Positions 1-23,576 of a stretch of DNA of 64,000 nucleotides are shown here, in pieces. The DNA is from Cyanoderma ruficeps (lineage: Eukaryota > Chordata > Aves > Passeriformes > Timaliidae). The notes beneath the pieces were generated by a model. It was not told the origin of the DNA, searched no databases, and saw only the letters and a list, made by a program, of their open reading frames with translations. The stretch is taken from positions 9,986,877-10,050,876 of the forward strand of contig VZDJ01000301.1 in the NCBI GenBank assembly GCA_008694505.1, written 5' to 3'. Position 1 is the stretch's first letter. Each line of letters opens with the position of its first letter. Position numbers and translations under genes: made by a program.

Positions 1-1624
1 GAGGAGGGACTTCACTGGTGGCTTGTCTTTGCTGTGAAGGCTTTTGCCATTCCAAGGTGTGCAGGCAGGAACTCAGGCAAGGCCCTGTCAGCAGGAGGGA
101 CAACATCCTTCTTGTCCCAGCAGAGGATCTTTTAAAGTCTGATCACCTGCAGATAGGATTTTTCCAGTAAAGAATTTTCTAAATGACCCATCTGAGGCTT
201 TTTTTTTTTGTTGTAATCTTTATTTTGGTCCCACTCCGTTGTCCTTCTGTCAGCAGCAGCTTCGCTGTGAGCAGCAGTGTCATCCCTGGGCTCTGGGAAA
301 AGCCATCCCTCTCCCAGGGCAGATTTTGGGTGGGAATGCTGATTTGTTTGCTTTGGGAAGGTGTTCAAGGTCCTGTGAGATCATCAGGGGTGTGGTACCC
401 TTCTGCAATCTGATTATCAGAGCCTTTCCTCCCATTATTTCCATCTTGGATGTGTCAGATTGGTAAAGTTTGGAGAAGCTCCCCCGAGCAGCAGCCTGGA
501 GTACGTAAGTCAGGTGGAAAGTTGTAGCATCTTTGCAAAGGCTGGAAGTGCAGGGTGGGATCCAGCAGTGGATCAGCTTCTCCTGGAGCTCAGAGACAAA
601 TCCCTGGAGTGATTGCAGCTCTCCAGGGCTGCACCCACTGTCCTGGGGCTTTGGGCCCTCCAGGGGATGTGAGATCCTGCCCTGGGAGGGATTTCAGTGG
701 ACACTTTGCCTTTTCTAGAGCAGGAAGTTGTCTTTGGGGAGAGGTTGGATTTTCCCCTCAGACCGTGCAAAGCTCTCCCTCCAAAGCAGCAGGGAACCCT
801 CCCTTCTTTTCCCCTTTTTTCCTCTCCTGAACCTTTTTCTTGTAGCTCCTTCCTTGGAGGAGCTGCAGTGTCGTGCTCGGCAGAAATTTGATTTTTTTGA
901 TAAAAATAATGACGCTTTGAAAGTGAGGTTTTAATGTTTATCTTCAGATCTCCTTCTGTTCAGGAGGTTCCTTTTCCTTCTGTCCTGCTTTCCCTGGGTT
1001 TGTCACAATAAAAATGGAATTGTTTGGAATTTTGCTGTTCTCATTCACTGTAGAGCTCAAAGTGTGGAATAAAATCACTCCAGAGTGATTTATTTCTCTG
1101 TTTTCACTGCAGTAGCACAAGCAGCAATAAACCAATTTATGTATATTTATAATTGATTTTTTCCTGAATACTGTCAATGGCAGCTGGAGAGAAAATGACC
1201 AAAAAAAAATTGCTCTTAGAATATCAAAGGTTTTAATTTATAAATAATAATCCTGGGAACTCAGCTTTGCTTGTCTTTTAAATGGAGCTTGTTTAAAAAG
1301 TAATTTTATTATTAGATTCCATGGTCTTTTTAATGCTTTTGGTGCTGTTTCATCCACAACTCCTTCCCATTTTAAAAGACACGGTTTTATTCCTAATTCC
1401 TTTTTATGCTCAACGTGAAAACTTAGGGGAGAGTGTTTTACTGTGAAATAACAGAAATATTGCAGTTATTTCCATTTCCTCTGGGATCTCTATTCTTATA
1501 ATGAAAATTAAACCTCGTGTGTAAAAGTTTTGTTTAAAGTGCATGAACTGAAATGGTTGTACAACAACTTTTTCAATTGCTCTGAGTTCTCACTATAAAG
1601 TTTCTTGATCTTGGTTCTTTCCAG
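1..1624 (+). other. KPNA4 intron 1 (3' part)
   Basis: AT-rich intronic sequence ending in the acceptor TTCCAG before the exon at 1625. I see no coding exon resembling the missing KPNA4 N-terminus, no clear transposon and no RNA gene here. It is assigned to intron 1 because the first exon recognised starts at human residue 24. Confidence 0.75.
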
Positions 1625-14045
<12,421 letters not shown>

Positions 14046-15296
14046 AGTGGTATTTTGGAAGTTTAGGTACAATGCAGCACTGAATTAAAAAAAAAAAAAA
14101 GGTTTGATCCATCAATCTTGGCTCATGGGATCCGCTGCTGCATTAAATCGGGAAAGTAAATGTGAAGATTTCATTTGGAATCCCAGAAAAAGCCCAAATG
14201 AAGTCGAGATGGCGAGTGGGTGCGAGTGAGAATGAGTGGCAAAACGTAACGACAAAACTTCACACTGAATGCTTCTTTAGATTGTTCAAAGAAAAAAAAA
14301 AATAAATAAAGGGCTACAGGTCACAGATCTTCAGTGCCTGAGAAGGAACACCGACCTCCCAGAGCAACAACGGGATGGGGTGGGGAAGGCAGAACTCTCA
14401 TCATCAGCCTCGTCAGCATCAGCGAGCGGCCGACGGGCTCGGGGGCAGGGAGAGCGGCCCAGGCCTCGCTGTGCAGCCCCCGGTGTGAGTGGCCCGCGGC
14501 GTGAGTGTCCGAGTGTCCGAGTGTCCCGGCCCAGTGTCCGAGTGTCCCGCCCGAGCCCCGGGGGCGCGGGGCCGGCCCGGCCGGGGCCGGGGAGTGGTTG
14601 TGCTGTGTCTGTGAGCGCATGCGAGCTGCAGCCCCCCGGGGCCGCAAACTAATCATCCTCTGACTTCTCAAGTGTTGATTTACACTGGACACACCGAGAC
14701 CGGTTTAGCAGCAGACTCTGGTTTACTCCTGCAGCCTGTGTTTTTTCTCTTCTTATTTTTATTTTTTTTTTCCCTCTTTTTTTTCTTTTTTTTTCCGTTT
14801 CTTTTTTCCCCGTTAACGGCTTCTTTAGTTGTTTGTAAAAGTCAAGAATTTCAGGAAGGCTTCCCTGTGCATTTGCACCAGATGAATGTTTGATGTTATG
14901 AAAAGCTTTTCCATATCATCAAAACTAATTTGTAGACTTTTTGCATGGAAAAAAAAACAAAAAACCAACCAAACAAACAGGAAAAAAAAAAAACATCCGT
15001 TTCCCTTTGAACTAGGCTGTGTTGCAGTACACAAGTTGCCATAATAGTTAGAAAAGCAGTAAAATGTGGTAATAAAAGCTCATCCTTTTCATTTTCAAAG
15101 ATAACATGAAGACCTTTGCATGTGGTAATCTCCAGCATAGTTCATTTTTAGATTTCGTTGAGTCCTGTAACCAAAATGTTTCTGTTGTGGTAGGATACCG
15201 TGCTGTGTTTCAATGTTACTTGTTTTCAAACTTTGTTTTCTATGAAAATGATATGGAAACGTCTAAAAAATGAAATTTGGTGCATATGTACTGCTG

Positions 15297-15302
15297 AATA
15301 AA
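15297..15302 (+). terminator. Candidate poly(A) signal AATAAA, KPNA4
   Basis: AATAAA in the context GCTGAATAAAGAGCG, followed by an A-run. A plausible proximal polyadenylation site of KPNA4. Confidence 0.5.
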
Positions 15303-15949
15303 GAGCGAAAAAAAAAAGAGAGGTGTGAATAGATGTACAAATCAAGTCATGGTTTGAACACCTTTAATATGCCTAATCCAATTGTTTTAGACTCTTTTTA
15401 TCTTAGATGTAGGCAGCCATGAACAATCTATTTTGAGCCACTTTAGAGAGGAGAGAAAAAAAAAAACCAACAAAAAACCACAAAAAAAAAAACCTTTGTA
15501 TTTTTAAAACTTGCACGAAGAGGCTGCAAGTGTTTTTATAATTGGAGGAATGCCTCAGTTTGGAGGTGGTGCACACTAAATTCAAGGTGACGTTACAAAT
15601 TTGTACCAAGCGAACTCTTGATAAGGTGGCTCATTGTAGGAACTGCTGTGCCTTCCCCTTTGAGCACAAGTGTTGCATGAACAACAGTTTGCTATGATAA
15701 AACATCCCGGGTTAGCCACCATTAGCATCTATACCTACCTTGTGTTTTCAAATCAGCTGGTAATTCTGAAACACTGTAGAATGGAGAAAAGATTATTTTG
15801 TGATCATAACTCTTTGTTGGACTCTAGAGTATTTTTGCAGCATTCCTTGTCATCAGAAACATGGTTTAAAAGTTTAAAAAACTAGAAGCAGCAGAAAAAC
15901 TAGCTTGTGAATTTATCCAAGTAGAGTGCAGGCTAGGCTGTCTTGGGGA

Positions 15950-15955
15950 AATAAA
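15950..15955 (+). terminator. Candidate poly(A) signal AATAAA, KPNA4 (distal)
   Basis: AATAAA about 25 bp before a T/G-rich segment (GCTGTTTCTTTCTGG). A plausible distal end of the KPNA4 transcript. Confidence 0.5.
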
Positions 15956-15980
15956 CATTAAAACTTGCAACTCTGCTGCT

Positions 15981-18540
15981 CTGGCTGTTTCTTTCTGGAA
16001 TATTCACATTTCTCGGCATCAAACACGGAGGTGATTGGAAGAAAGGGACTTTTAAGGGCTCTGGGTGGAGGGATTTTTACCTGTTAAATGTTCGTGTGTC
16101 ATGTGGGAGTTATTTTGCTGTAAATGTTAAAAATTTAACAATTTTACTTCCATTTTACTTAATCACCTCTGTGTGTTCACTCAGGAATTCGGGGCTGTTT
16201 TCACGGAGCCAGGGAATCCCTGGAGGAGGGAAATGAAATCCTTTTTATGGGAGTTGCAACGTTCTAAGGGAAATCCTGACCAGTAAATTGTGATTTTCAG
16301 CCTCAAACACCTTTGGGATATTCCACAGAGAATTGCTGCTTTACAATCCTTGGTGGGGGAAGAGGAGAACGGCTATTTGTGGCAACTTCTGTTTTTCTAA
16401 AATCAAATTAACACCAAAATTTTCTATTTAATACTGAAAAAATCATGTATTTAATGCTAAAAAGTATCTTTTTGGGCACTCCCTGGGTCTGATACAACTC
16501 CAGGAAATTCCCTTGAGCTGCTGCTGTTCCAGTTTTTTTTTCCCTTTTTTGGTGGATTTGGGGCTTTGGGGTGGGTTTTTAACAGGGAAATTCTCTTCCC
16601 CTGACTTCCCCTGTCGCTTATTTCGCCGAAATGTGGGAATGTGAAACATTCCTGCCTCCACAGGGTGGCACCACTGCAGCTGCTCTGTGCGATGCTTTTT
16701 TTCCCAAATTTTGCATTTTTGAGGTGATGCCGTTGGTTCCGTTGTTGGGGAAAGGGGGATTTGTTGGGATACAAACCAGAAAAAATATGGGAATTCCCTC
16801 TGGGAATTCTGATCACTGAGTTTGGATGTTGTATCCATGTTTATATGTGTTTAATAGATTTAAATATCCTGTATTTTGGAGTAGAAAATTATCTTTTAGG
16901 CTTACAGGATAGCAAGTAGAAAAAGATCTAAAATTTTTAAAGGACGAAAATTAATCCATAAATCAGCTGTGCCAGGTGGGAATTTTTCTTTTAAAGGAAA
17001 AAAAAATCAAACAGCTAGCCTGGAATTTTAGGATCTGGGAAGAAGAATAAGCTGAGTGAAAAGGGGTTTCTTGAGAGAAGTGAATTCTTTTTCTGCTGGA
17101 AGGGGAATTATCCTTGGATTACAGAGCCCTGGACGACCTGATCCAATCTTCCTTCCCAGTAAATAGTGAAATTCTGCTTTGGGAGTGGGACAGGCTGGTA
17201 AAAATCCAAATTTCTGCACAGAACAGTGAAATAATGGACAATTTAAAAGCATTTCAAGGGAAATGAAACCCTGGCAGAGCCACATCATAACTTCAGGATG
17301 TCTTCAGATTAAATCTCGGAGACTTTTTGCCACTTTTAACCATAAATGTTTCCTCAGCTCTGCGTGTCACCAAATTCCTGGCGGGAAAAGCTGCTCCCGA
17401 GGCTGGAAACAATTAGAGGAATTCTGCATCTGGAGCAAATATTGGTGAGAGGAAACTTAGTAGCTGCAAACGTGTCAAGTTTACAAACTCTCTCAGGGTA
17501 AGTTGGAGCTACTGCTCCAGTGAAACTCGGGGGAACACACAGAAATCATTGGGAAAATTAATATTTGCTGCATTAGCCACAGGAAAAGTTGGGAAAATGT
17601 TGGAAAAATGAAGCTGGGAGCTTCATTTCCATCACAAAATTCTCATTTTTGCTGGTCAATCCATTACGAATCCTGTATTTATCCTGCTGCCCCAAAGCTG
17701 AGGAACACTTTTCCTTAAGTTGCCATTAAAAGTCAATACTTGCAATTCTAAATTTCTATAAAGAACTAAAGGCTGCTCTTACTAGAAAAGGACCAATTTA
17801 GGGAAACTTGAAATGACAACTATTGGTAAATGTGTTCCAGAAGTTTTGTAATTTGATTGAAAGGCAGGTGAGGGTCAGACTTCCATCAGCAACACAGATC
17901 ACGGGTTTAATCACAGATTTAATTCCTGGAGTGGCAGTTTGCACTTGAAATGCTGCTTCAGCTTGAATTTCTTAATTTAAGTACATAAAATAGATGAAAA
18001 CTCAGTTCCCGCTCTCAGTATTGTGAATTATTGTCAAAAGCTCCCTTATTTTCTGCTCCTGTAGTTTTCCCTGTAGGATTTTCCTGATGTGTTGGGTAAT
18101 TTGTGATTAGAGCTTGAGGGGTTTTATTATTTGAAACGTAATTCTAGCTGTTTCCCAGATATTTGTATATTATTCTCTACACAGTAGTTTTTTAAGTAGT
18201 TTTAGGTAAGTTTTGAGTGATGGTGCATTACGATTAAACACCACGACATTAAATGAGTTTAATTTCTCTTTCAAATTCACTTTGCAACAGCTGAGAGTAA
18301 CTTCAGTGAACTGTAAATTAACAGAGAATAATGTGGGATACGAGAAAAGCCTTCACTGGGTGCTTCTCTGGGCCTGCCCACCTTCCCAGGGCGGAATTCC
18401 TTCCCCAAATCCTGCCCTTGGCAGAGGGAGCCATTCCCTCTGTCCTTAAAAATCCTCTCGGCTGTCTTTGGCAGCCAGGGCAGATGAATGAGCTTCCGAG
18501 AAAAGAGGAAATAATTTCTATTTCCGCGCTCAGCAGCAGG
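15981..18540. other. Spacer between KPNA4 and the TRIM59 CpG island
   Basis: AT-rich sequence with only short frames and no recognisable protein, transposon or RNA. It could include further KPNA4 3' UTR. I see no supported gene here. Confidence 0.6.
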
Positions 18541-18815
18541 CACCAGGCGCGGTTCTGTCTCCCGAGCACAGAGGAGGTTCCGTGTCCCGTTTTCCACCTT
18601 CGGGGGGATTTTTCCGTGGTTGTGGACAGGAACGAGGTGGAATCGCTGGATGCAGAGCGGGGATGAGGACGCGGATCCCGCTCCGTGTCCCTTCCTCCTT
18701 CCCTCCCTCCCTTCTTCCCTCCCGGGGAGCTCCTCCGGCTGCTCCTCCGGCCCACGATCCCCGCTCCGCCCGGCCGGGGAAGGACCCGGCGGGGCCTCGG
18801 CTCCGGCCCTTCCCT

Positions 18816-18955
18816 CCCTCCATCCCTCCCCTCAGTTCCCTCCCCGCTCTCCCTCCATCCCTCCCCTCAGTTCCCTCCCCGCTCTCCCTCCATCCCTCCC
18901 CTCAGTTCCCTCCCCGCTCTCCCTCCATCCCTCCCCTCAGTTCCCTCCCCGCTCT
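18816..18955. repeat. 35-bp pyrimidine minisatellite, 4 copies
   Basis: The unit starts CCCTCCATCCCTCCCCTCAG and ends CCCCGCTCT, repeated four times without change inside the CpG island. The opposite strand is G-rich, with GGG runs that could form quadruplexes. Confidence 0.95.
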
Positions 18956-19023
18956 CCCGCCCTCAGCTCCGCCCCTTCCCGCTCCCGCCATTGGAGCTCC
19001 GCGGCCGTTACCGGGCGGGGCGG

Positions 19024-19155
19024 CCAGAGCGGCTCCATCGCCCAGCGGAGCTCCCCGAGAGCGGCTCCACCGCTGAACGGAGGGGCCCGGAGCGGCTCCA
19101 CCGCTGAACGGAGGGGCCCGGAGCGGCTCCATCGCCCAGCGGAGCTCCCCGGGAA
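19024..19155. repeat. About 32-bp GC-rich minisatellite, 4 copies of two alternating types
   Basis: Units begin GAGCGGCTCCA and continue either TCGCCCAGCGGAGCTCCCCG or CCGCTGAACGGAGGGGCCCG, in the order A-B-B-A. It lies in the CpG island next to the pyrimidine array. Confidence 0.85.
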
Positions 19156-19500
19156 GGCCCCGGCGGGTCCTGATAGGTCCGTGAGGGCCCGGCCCGGTGA
19201 TCGCCGCCCTCCCGGGACACCGCGGGGTTCTGGTCCGCGTGATCGCCGCTTTTACCGTGTTTCAGCTTGTTCCTGTCGCTGTGGCTCGGCAGGTTCAGGT
19301 GTGGATCCCTTTTCGTGCGGGGCCGGCGCCCATCGATCCCCGGTGTCCCGGAGCTGCAGGGGACGGTGAAGGTGCGCTCCTCCCTCTGGCCGCACGGCCC
19401 CGTAAAGAACAGGTAAATGCTCCTGACCAGAAGCTTTGACGGAGTTATAAGGGATGGAGAGTTAGTCTTGGCAATGGAATCGAAAGGTAGAGGGGGATAG

Positions 19501-19562
19501 AGAATCATAAAATACCCGGAGGGTATTGGGAGGGACCCACAAGGATCACCAAACTCCTGGCG
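19501..19562 (+). mobile_element. CR1-type LINE 3' fragment
   Basis: AGAATCATAAAATACCCGGA, then GGAGGGACCCACAAGGATCA, resembles the avian CR1 tail pattern (AGAATCA...GGTTGGAAGGGACC...GATCA). Short and diverged; part of what lies between the CpG island and TRIM59. Confidence 0.65.
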
Positions 19563-20512
19563 CTGGGTTCTGCTTTCTGAAAGTTTGGTTTTAAATTTAC
19601 CTGCATAGGTTCCCTGTTGTAAACGCCTTCAGTGAAGTGATGGCTGTACCGGTCTTGAAAAATCTGAGATTGAGGCAGAGTATGGAAGTTGAGGGGAAAT
19701 CGCTGTGGATTTGTTACGAGCCAAGGCTGGCGCTGAATTCCTTCTGACATTAAAGAGCAGAGAACATCCCCGGCCGTGCCCTGCTTTGCGTTCGGCGGCG
19801 TTGGGGTTTTACATCCTTCAGGACACAGCAGGTGCTCCCTGTGCTGACCCGGAGCACCAGGAGCCCGGCAGCTCCCGTTCCTGGGGAGGCTTTGCCTTGG
19901 AATGGGCTGGCACGGCCTTATCCAGTGCCAAATTCACCTTTTTAATCCCTCCGAGTGGAAGGGGGGTGGGATTGCCCAATAAAGCGGTTTTTTATCTCCC
20001 CAAACACCGATGGCTGCTGCATTCCCCAGCAGTGTGCATGCTGGGGCAGATAAACCCAGCATTTCCCAGCTTCCTGCTGCTTTTTGTGCTTTTTTTCCTC
20101 CTGGAAAACTTTTTGTTCTTTGCTGAACTCTGTGGTGCCTCCTCTGTCCTTCCCCTTGTGTTCCCAGTCTGTTTCCAATCTGTTCAATCCAGTCTGCGGG
20201 TGGAAATAAATGAGGAAATGAATGTTTCCTCCGTGCTGCCGCCACTCTCGGCTGAAACTGAATTTCAGGATTTCCACCTTTTTCTTTGTCTGGAACAAAA
20301 TAAGAAAACACGGGGTGCCCATAGCGAACCTGAGCGTTGCAGGTGTTGTCGAGACGTGAAGGAATAACAAATAACCAGAACAGACAGCGGCAGTGCTGTT
20401 CCCTCCGGAGCCCGGGGTGTCCCTGCCCGGAGCTCAGAGCCGAACCTTCCGCTGACTCCGGCCCAAATTCGGATTGGGAGTTTGCCGGGAAACAGGGGAG
20501 GGCTCCGGGGGA

Positions 20513-20588
20513 ATGGGAATGAAAGCCGGGAATGGGAATGGAAGCCGGGAATGGGAATGGAAGCCGGGAATGGGAATGAAAGCCGGGA
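20513..20588. repeat. 19-bp minisatellite, 4 copies
   Basis: The unit GGAATGGGAATGGAAGCCG repeats about four times with A/G variation. Confidence 0.9.
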
Positions 20589-20948
20589 GCGGGGCTGGCT
20601 GGGGTAGGGCAGCTCCGTGTGCTGGGAGGGACGTTCCTGCTGCAGCTCCGAGGGCATTCCTGACACAGCCAAGAGACATTTTTGTAAAGGTTTTCCTTTG
20701 CTTTTCTGGTAGCAAACAACTCCTTGGCAGTCAGATTTGTTTTCTCTCGCCCTTTCCACAGCTCAGGTGAGTTCGGTGTGTGTTCTTTGGGAAGGAAATT
20801 TCCCTGCTGTGACACTGTGGGAGCCCTGGGTGCTGATCCTGAGCTTTTCCTCTCTTTTCTTCCTCTCCTTCAAAGCTGGAACCCCTACTGCCATAAATAA
20901 AACATCATTGATGCTTTGGCCTCATTTCACCGCAGTCTGAGCGCAGGG

Positions 20949-21013
20949 GCTGAGTCAGCAGCCCAGGCTGCCCTCCCTGAGCAGCCCCAGCCTGGCTGAG
21001 CCCGTGAGATAAG
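20949..21013. promoter_or_regulatory. MARE-like site plus GATA motif (candidate enhancer)
   Basis: GCTGAGTCAGCA at 20949-20960 matches 12 of 13 bases of the Maf/NF-E2 element TGCTGAGTCAGCA. AGATAAG at 21007-21013 is a canonical GATA site. This pairing is known from erythroid enhancers. Function here is only a suggestion from motif content. Confidence 0.3.
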
Positions 21014-21904
21014 CCCGGCTTATTTCTGTGCCAGCAGCACAGGCTGCAGCGCTCAGAGCTGATTTACCTCCCCAAGAACAGCGTCTGTGTGTTCAGCTCC
21101 TGCCTTCCCTCAGCCTGAGCCCGGCTCAGATCTCAGGTTAGACCCTAAACTGGGCTTTGATCCTAAAAGCTCTGACAATTCCTTTCTGCAGTGTAGCAAA
21201 GTCCACGGAGCTGACTGGAACTGAAAGTGTGGCACAAAGAGAAGGAAATTCGGTAGCAATTTCCCCATTTTTTAGCAGCAAGAAAATCAGGATTATTATA
21301 ATTTATTATAATAGGCTTTAGTGTTACTGTTACTTGGGATTCTGCAGTGTGATTTCACTCAGCTGGGAAATAGAACAACGTTGCAGAGAATGGAAAGTGA
21401 AAGTTGATTTTTTAGTTTTGTGCTTAAAGTGACCCCAGAGTAATTCCTGGTGTGGTGGTGTCTGTGAGGGCTGCTGAGTTGGACTTTCTGTGCCAGAGCC
21501 TTGAGAGAACTTCTAAAGGTGACTGTTTAATGCACTTATGATTATTTTATGTTACAAAAGTAACATTTGAAATGGGGGGGGAAGAGAAAAAAAAAATCTG
21601 TACTTCTGTTCACATTGAAAATGTCACTCCTGGTGGGAGAAAATTTCCATAGCTCTGAGGTTGTTTAGAAATTCTGCTTCTGGCTTTTAGCACTGTTTTT
21701 CAGTGTAACCAGTATCTGGTGGCAGATTGCTGCTTCTCCTGGGTTTTGAAGGGTTGGATGTGGATGGTATGGATATGGTTGGCTGAATGCTCTCAGGGCA
21801 GCTTGGAATGTGCTGAGCTCCTTGAACCGTTGCTCACTTCCATCTGTATTTTTTTTTTTCTGCCGCAATTGGCGAGGTGGGGAATTCCCGGTGAGGAAAT
21901 GCTG

Positions 21905-22258
21905 ATTTATCCAGATTTCTGCAGCCACCTGCAGGACAGAGTGCAGGAGCTGTGCTACACTTCTGCCCTGCCTCTGGGGTTGTGCAGGGGAATTTTTCCT
22001 GACTACTTCCATTAGATTGAAAACACCTCGTGCAGCAATCCAGCAGCATTTCCAATTTCTACTTAAAAGCTGGACTGTTAAAGCTCTACACTTGTTTTAT
22101 TTCTATATCCTTCCTTTTCTGTATTGCATGGATCTCCTCTGAACTAAAGTTCTGATGCACTTAAGGGGAGGAGTGGCGAGTTTTGCCTTGCTCCACAACT
22201 TCGGATTTCAGTCCTTAACATCCTCCTGGAATTCTCTGCCAGAGATCAGGCGCGTTGT
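21905..22258 (+). pseudogene. Broken duplicate of the TRIM59 3' end
   Basis: This block is highly similar to 23443-23803, the last ~45 codons plus 3' UTR of TRIM59. It encodes IYPDFCSHLQDRVQELCY, against LYPDFCRHVQDRVQELCY in the gene, then CRGIFPDYFH and an early stop at about 22013. The charged C-terminal tail is lost. The shared UTR includes CAGCAATCCAGCAGCATTTC and CTGAACTAAAGTTCTGATG. It sits only about 60 bp before the intact coding exon. The rest of TRIM59 is absent, so this is a partial tandem duplication, not a second gene. Confidence 0.9.
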
Positions 22259-22316
22259 TGATGCCTGTGGGAGCAGAGGTGAGTGTGGGTTGTTTGTTTG
22301 TGTGTCCCTGCAGGCC

Positions 22317-23576
22317 ATGGAGCGGCTGGAGGAGGAGCTGACCTGTGCCATCTGCTGTGACATCTTCTGCGACCCGCGGGTGCTGCCGTGCTCGCACACC
22401 TTCTGCGGGCCGTGCCTGCGGGACCTGCTGAGCTCCCCTCCGGCCGGGCCGGGCCCCAGCTGCCCCAGCTGCCGGGCCCCGGTGCCCGCCGCCGGCCTCG
22501 AGGCGCTGCCCGTCAACTTCGCCCTCAAAGCCGTCATCGACAAGTGCTGGCAGCAGCTGGACGAGGCGGCCGGGGCCGGGGCCGGGGCNGCCGGGGCCGG
22601 GGCCGAGGCGGGGACGTGCCGGGCACACCCCGGGCAGCCGCTGAACGTTTACTGCCTGCAGGACAGGCGGCTGGTGTGCGGCCAGTGCCTCACCATCGGC
22701 AAACACCGCGGGCACGCCATCGATGACCTGCACAGCGCCTACAGGAGGGCCAGGGAGGCTTCGGGCCGCCTCCTGGAGGAGCTGGGGGAGCGGTCCCGCT
22801 CCAGGGCGTGCTCGGAGAGGCTGCGGCAGGAGAAGGCTCGGTGCCGGGACGCCATGCACGCCGACAGGGAGGCCGTGCTGCGGTATTTTAAGGAACTCGG
22901 TGATGCCTTGGAGCGCCAGAAGGAAGCTCTGCTGAGCGCCCTGGATGAACTGGACGGCAGCATCTCGGAGAAATACGATCCCCTCATGGAGGAGGTGGAA
23001 AGGGTGCAGTTGGAAGAGAGTGAGTTAAAGGAGCTGTATTCAGCTGTCCAGAAGGAGGAGGCCCCGCTGCTGTTCCTGGAGAAGCTGGACGGGCTGCAGC
23101 TCAGGCTCCAAGCTCTCAGACAGAAGCAGCTCCCAGAGCCTGAAGCTGTGGAGATCCAGCCGAGGATGGAGAAGGTGCTGCAGGAGTTGTGGTCTAAAAC
23201 GGAACTGGGGCGGGTGCACAGGATCCACGTTCCAAAGCCACACCTGGCTCCCAAGAGCCAAAGCTTTGCACAGCAAGTGTCAGCTGCACTCTGGACTGTT
23301 GGGGCTGGAATCCGGGTTGCTCTTACTGACCCGAACGTTCTTCTGCTGATCCTGGTCACACTTTTGATGTTGTGCCTCAGGGATCTCTCAGATGGTGCCA
23401 TCCCGGCTCCTCTGGTGCAGCTCTGGAAAATCCTGCAGTGGCTTTACCCAGATTTCTGCAGGCACGTGCAGGACAGAGTGCAGGAGCTGTGCTACAATTC
23501 TGCCCACCCTCTGGAGTTGTGCAGGACACTTTTTCCTGACCACTTTGATGAGACTGAACTAGATGAAGACATCTAG
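22317..23576 (+). CDS. TRIM59: TRIM59, RING/B-box tripartite motif protein with C-terminal membrane anchor
   Basis: Single coding exon of 419 codons; human TRIM59 is 403 residues. The start is the ATG directly after the acceptor CCCTGCAG/GCC, and MERLEEELTC aligns with human MHNFEEELTC. RING finger: C10, C13, C25, H27, C30, C33, C49, C52. B-box: about 101-136 (CRAH...LNVYCLQDRRLVCGQCLTIG). Coiled coil: about 140-290. A hydrophobic segment (NVLLLILVTLLMLCL, about residue 340) is the membrane anchor, followed by YPDFCRHVQDRVQELCY. TRIM59 is an ER-membrane protein of the TRIM13 class with likely E3 ligase activity, linked to innate signalling. A GCCGGG-repeat linker (residues 84-99, Ala/Gly) between RING and B-box holds the ambiguous base at 22589. 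The frame is open upstream of the ATG, but that sequence is intron and duplicate, so the longer ORF is not used. Confidence 0.96.
   Translation: MERLEEELTCAICCDIFCDPRVLPCSHTFCGPCLRDLLSSPPAGPGPSCPSCRAPVPAAGLEALPVNFALKAVIDKCWQQLDEAAGAGAGXAGAGAEAGTCRAHPGQPLNVYCLQDRRLVCGQCLTIGKHRGHAIDDLHSAYRRAREASGRLLEELGERSRSRACSERLRQEKARCRDAMHADREAVLRYFKELGDALERQKEALLSALDELDGSISEKYDPLMEEVERVQLEESELKELYSAVQKEEAPLLFLEKLDGLQLRLQALRQKQLPEPEAVEIQPRMEKVLQELWSKTELGRVHRIHVPKPHLAPKSQSFAQQVSAALWTVGAGIRVALTDPNVLLLILVTLLMLCLRDLSDGAIPAPLVQLWKILQWLYPDFCRHVQDRVQELCYNSAHPLELCRTLFPDHFDETELDEDI

Larger units (their letters stand above)
14046..15980 (+). other. KPNA4 3' untranslated region (end uncertain)
   Basis: This follows the KPNA4 stop with no further open frame. 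AATAAA signals lie at 14301-14306 and 14305-14310 (after an A-run), 15297-15302 and 15950-15955. The last is followed by a T/G-rich stretch and is taken as the distal end. T-rich tracts at about 14740-14815 and A-runs near 14990 and 15460 are present. A GC-rich patch at about 14400-14645 interrupts an otherwise AT-rich UTR. The exact end is inferred; the human gene is also known for a long 3' UTR. Confidence 0.6.
18540..19412 (+). promoter_or_regulatory. CpG island; probable TRIM59 promoter and 5' untranslated exon
   Basis: GC- and CpG-rich block between KPNA4 and TRIM59, holding two GC-rich minisatellites. It ends in a donor-like junction AAGAACAG/GTAAATGC at 19412/19413. The TRIM59 coding exon starts at a clear acceptor (22313/22314), so an upstream non-coding exon is needed, and this is the best placed candidate. 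The assignment is inference; no transcript evidence is available. Confidence 0.45.
19563..21890. other. Spacer or TRIM59 intron without recognised gene
   Basis: The sequence between the CpG island and the TRIM59 coding exon. Open frames here (for example on both strands at about 19705-20815) show no recognisable domain and overlap each other, so they are not called genes. It holds a small minisatellite (20513-20588) and a possible MARE/GATA cluster (20949-21013). It is probably the 5' intron of TRIM59. Confidence 0.55.

Noticed and set aside
18582..19369. Long Pro/Ser-rich frames in the CpG island
   Set aside because: They come from the pyrimidine and GC minisatellites and overlap in several frames; no domain is recognisable.
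22155..22316. In-frame upstream extension of TRIM59 (53 extra codons)
   Set aside because: This stretch is partly the duplicated TRIM59 3' UTR, and a strong acceptor (CCCTGCAG) lies 3 bp before the conserved ATG.
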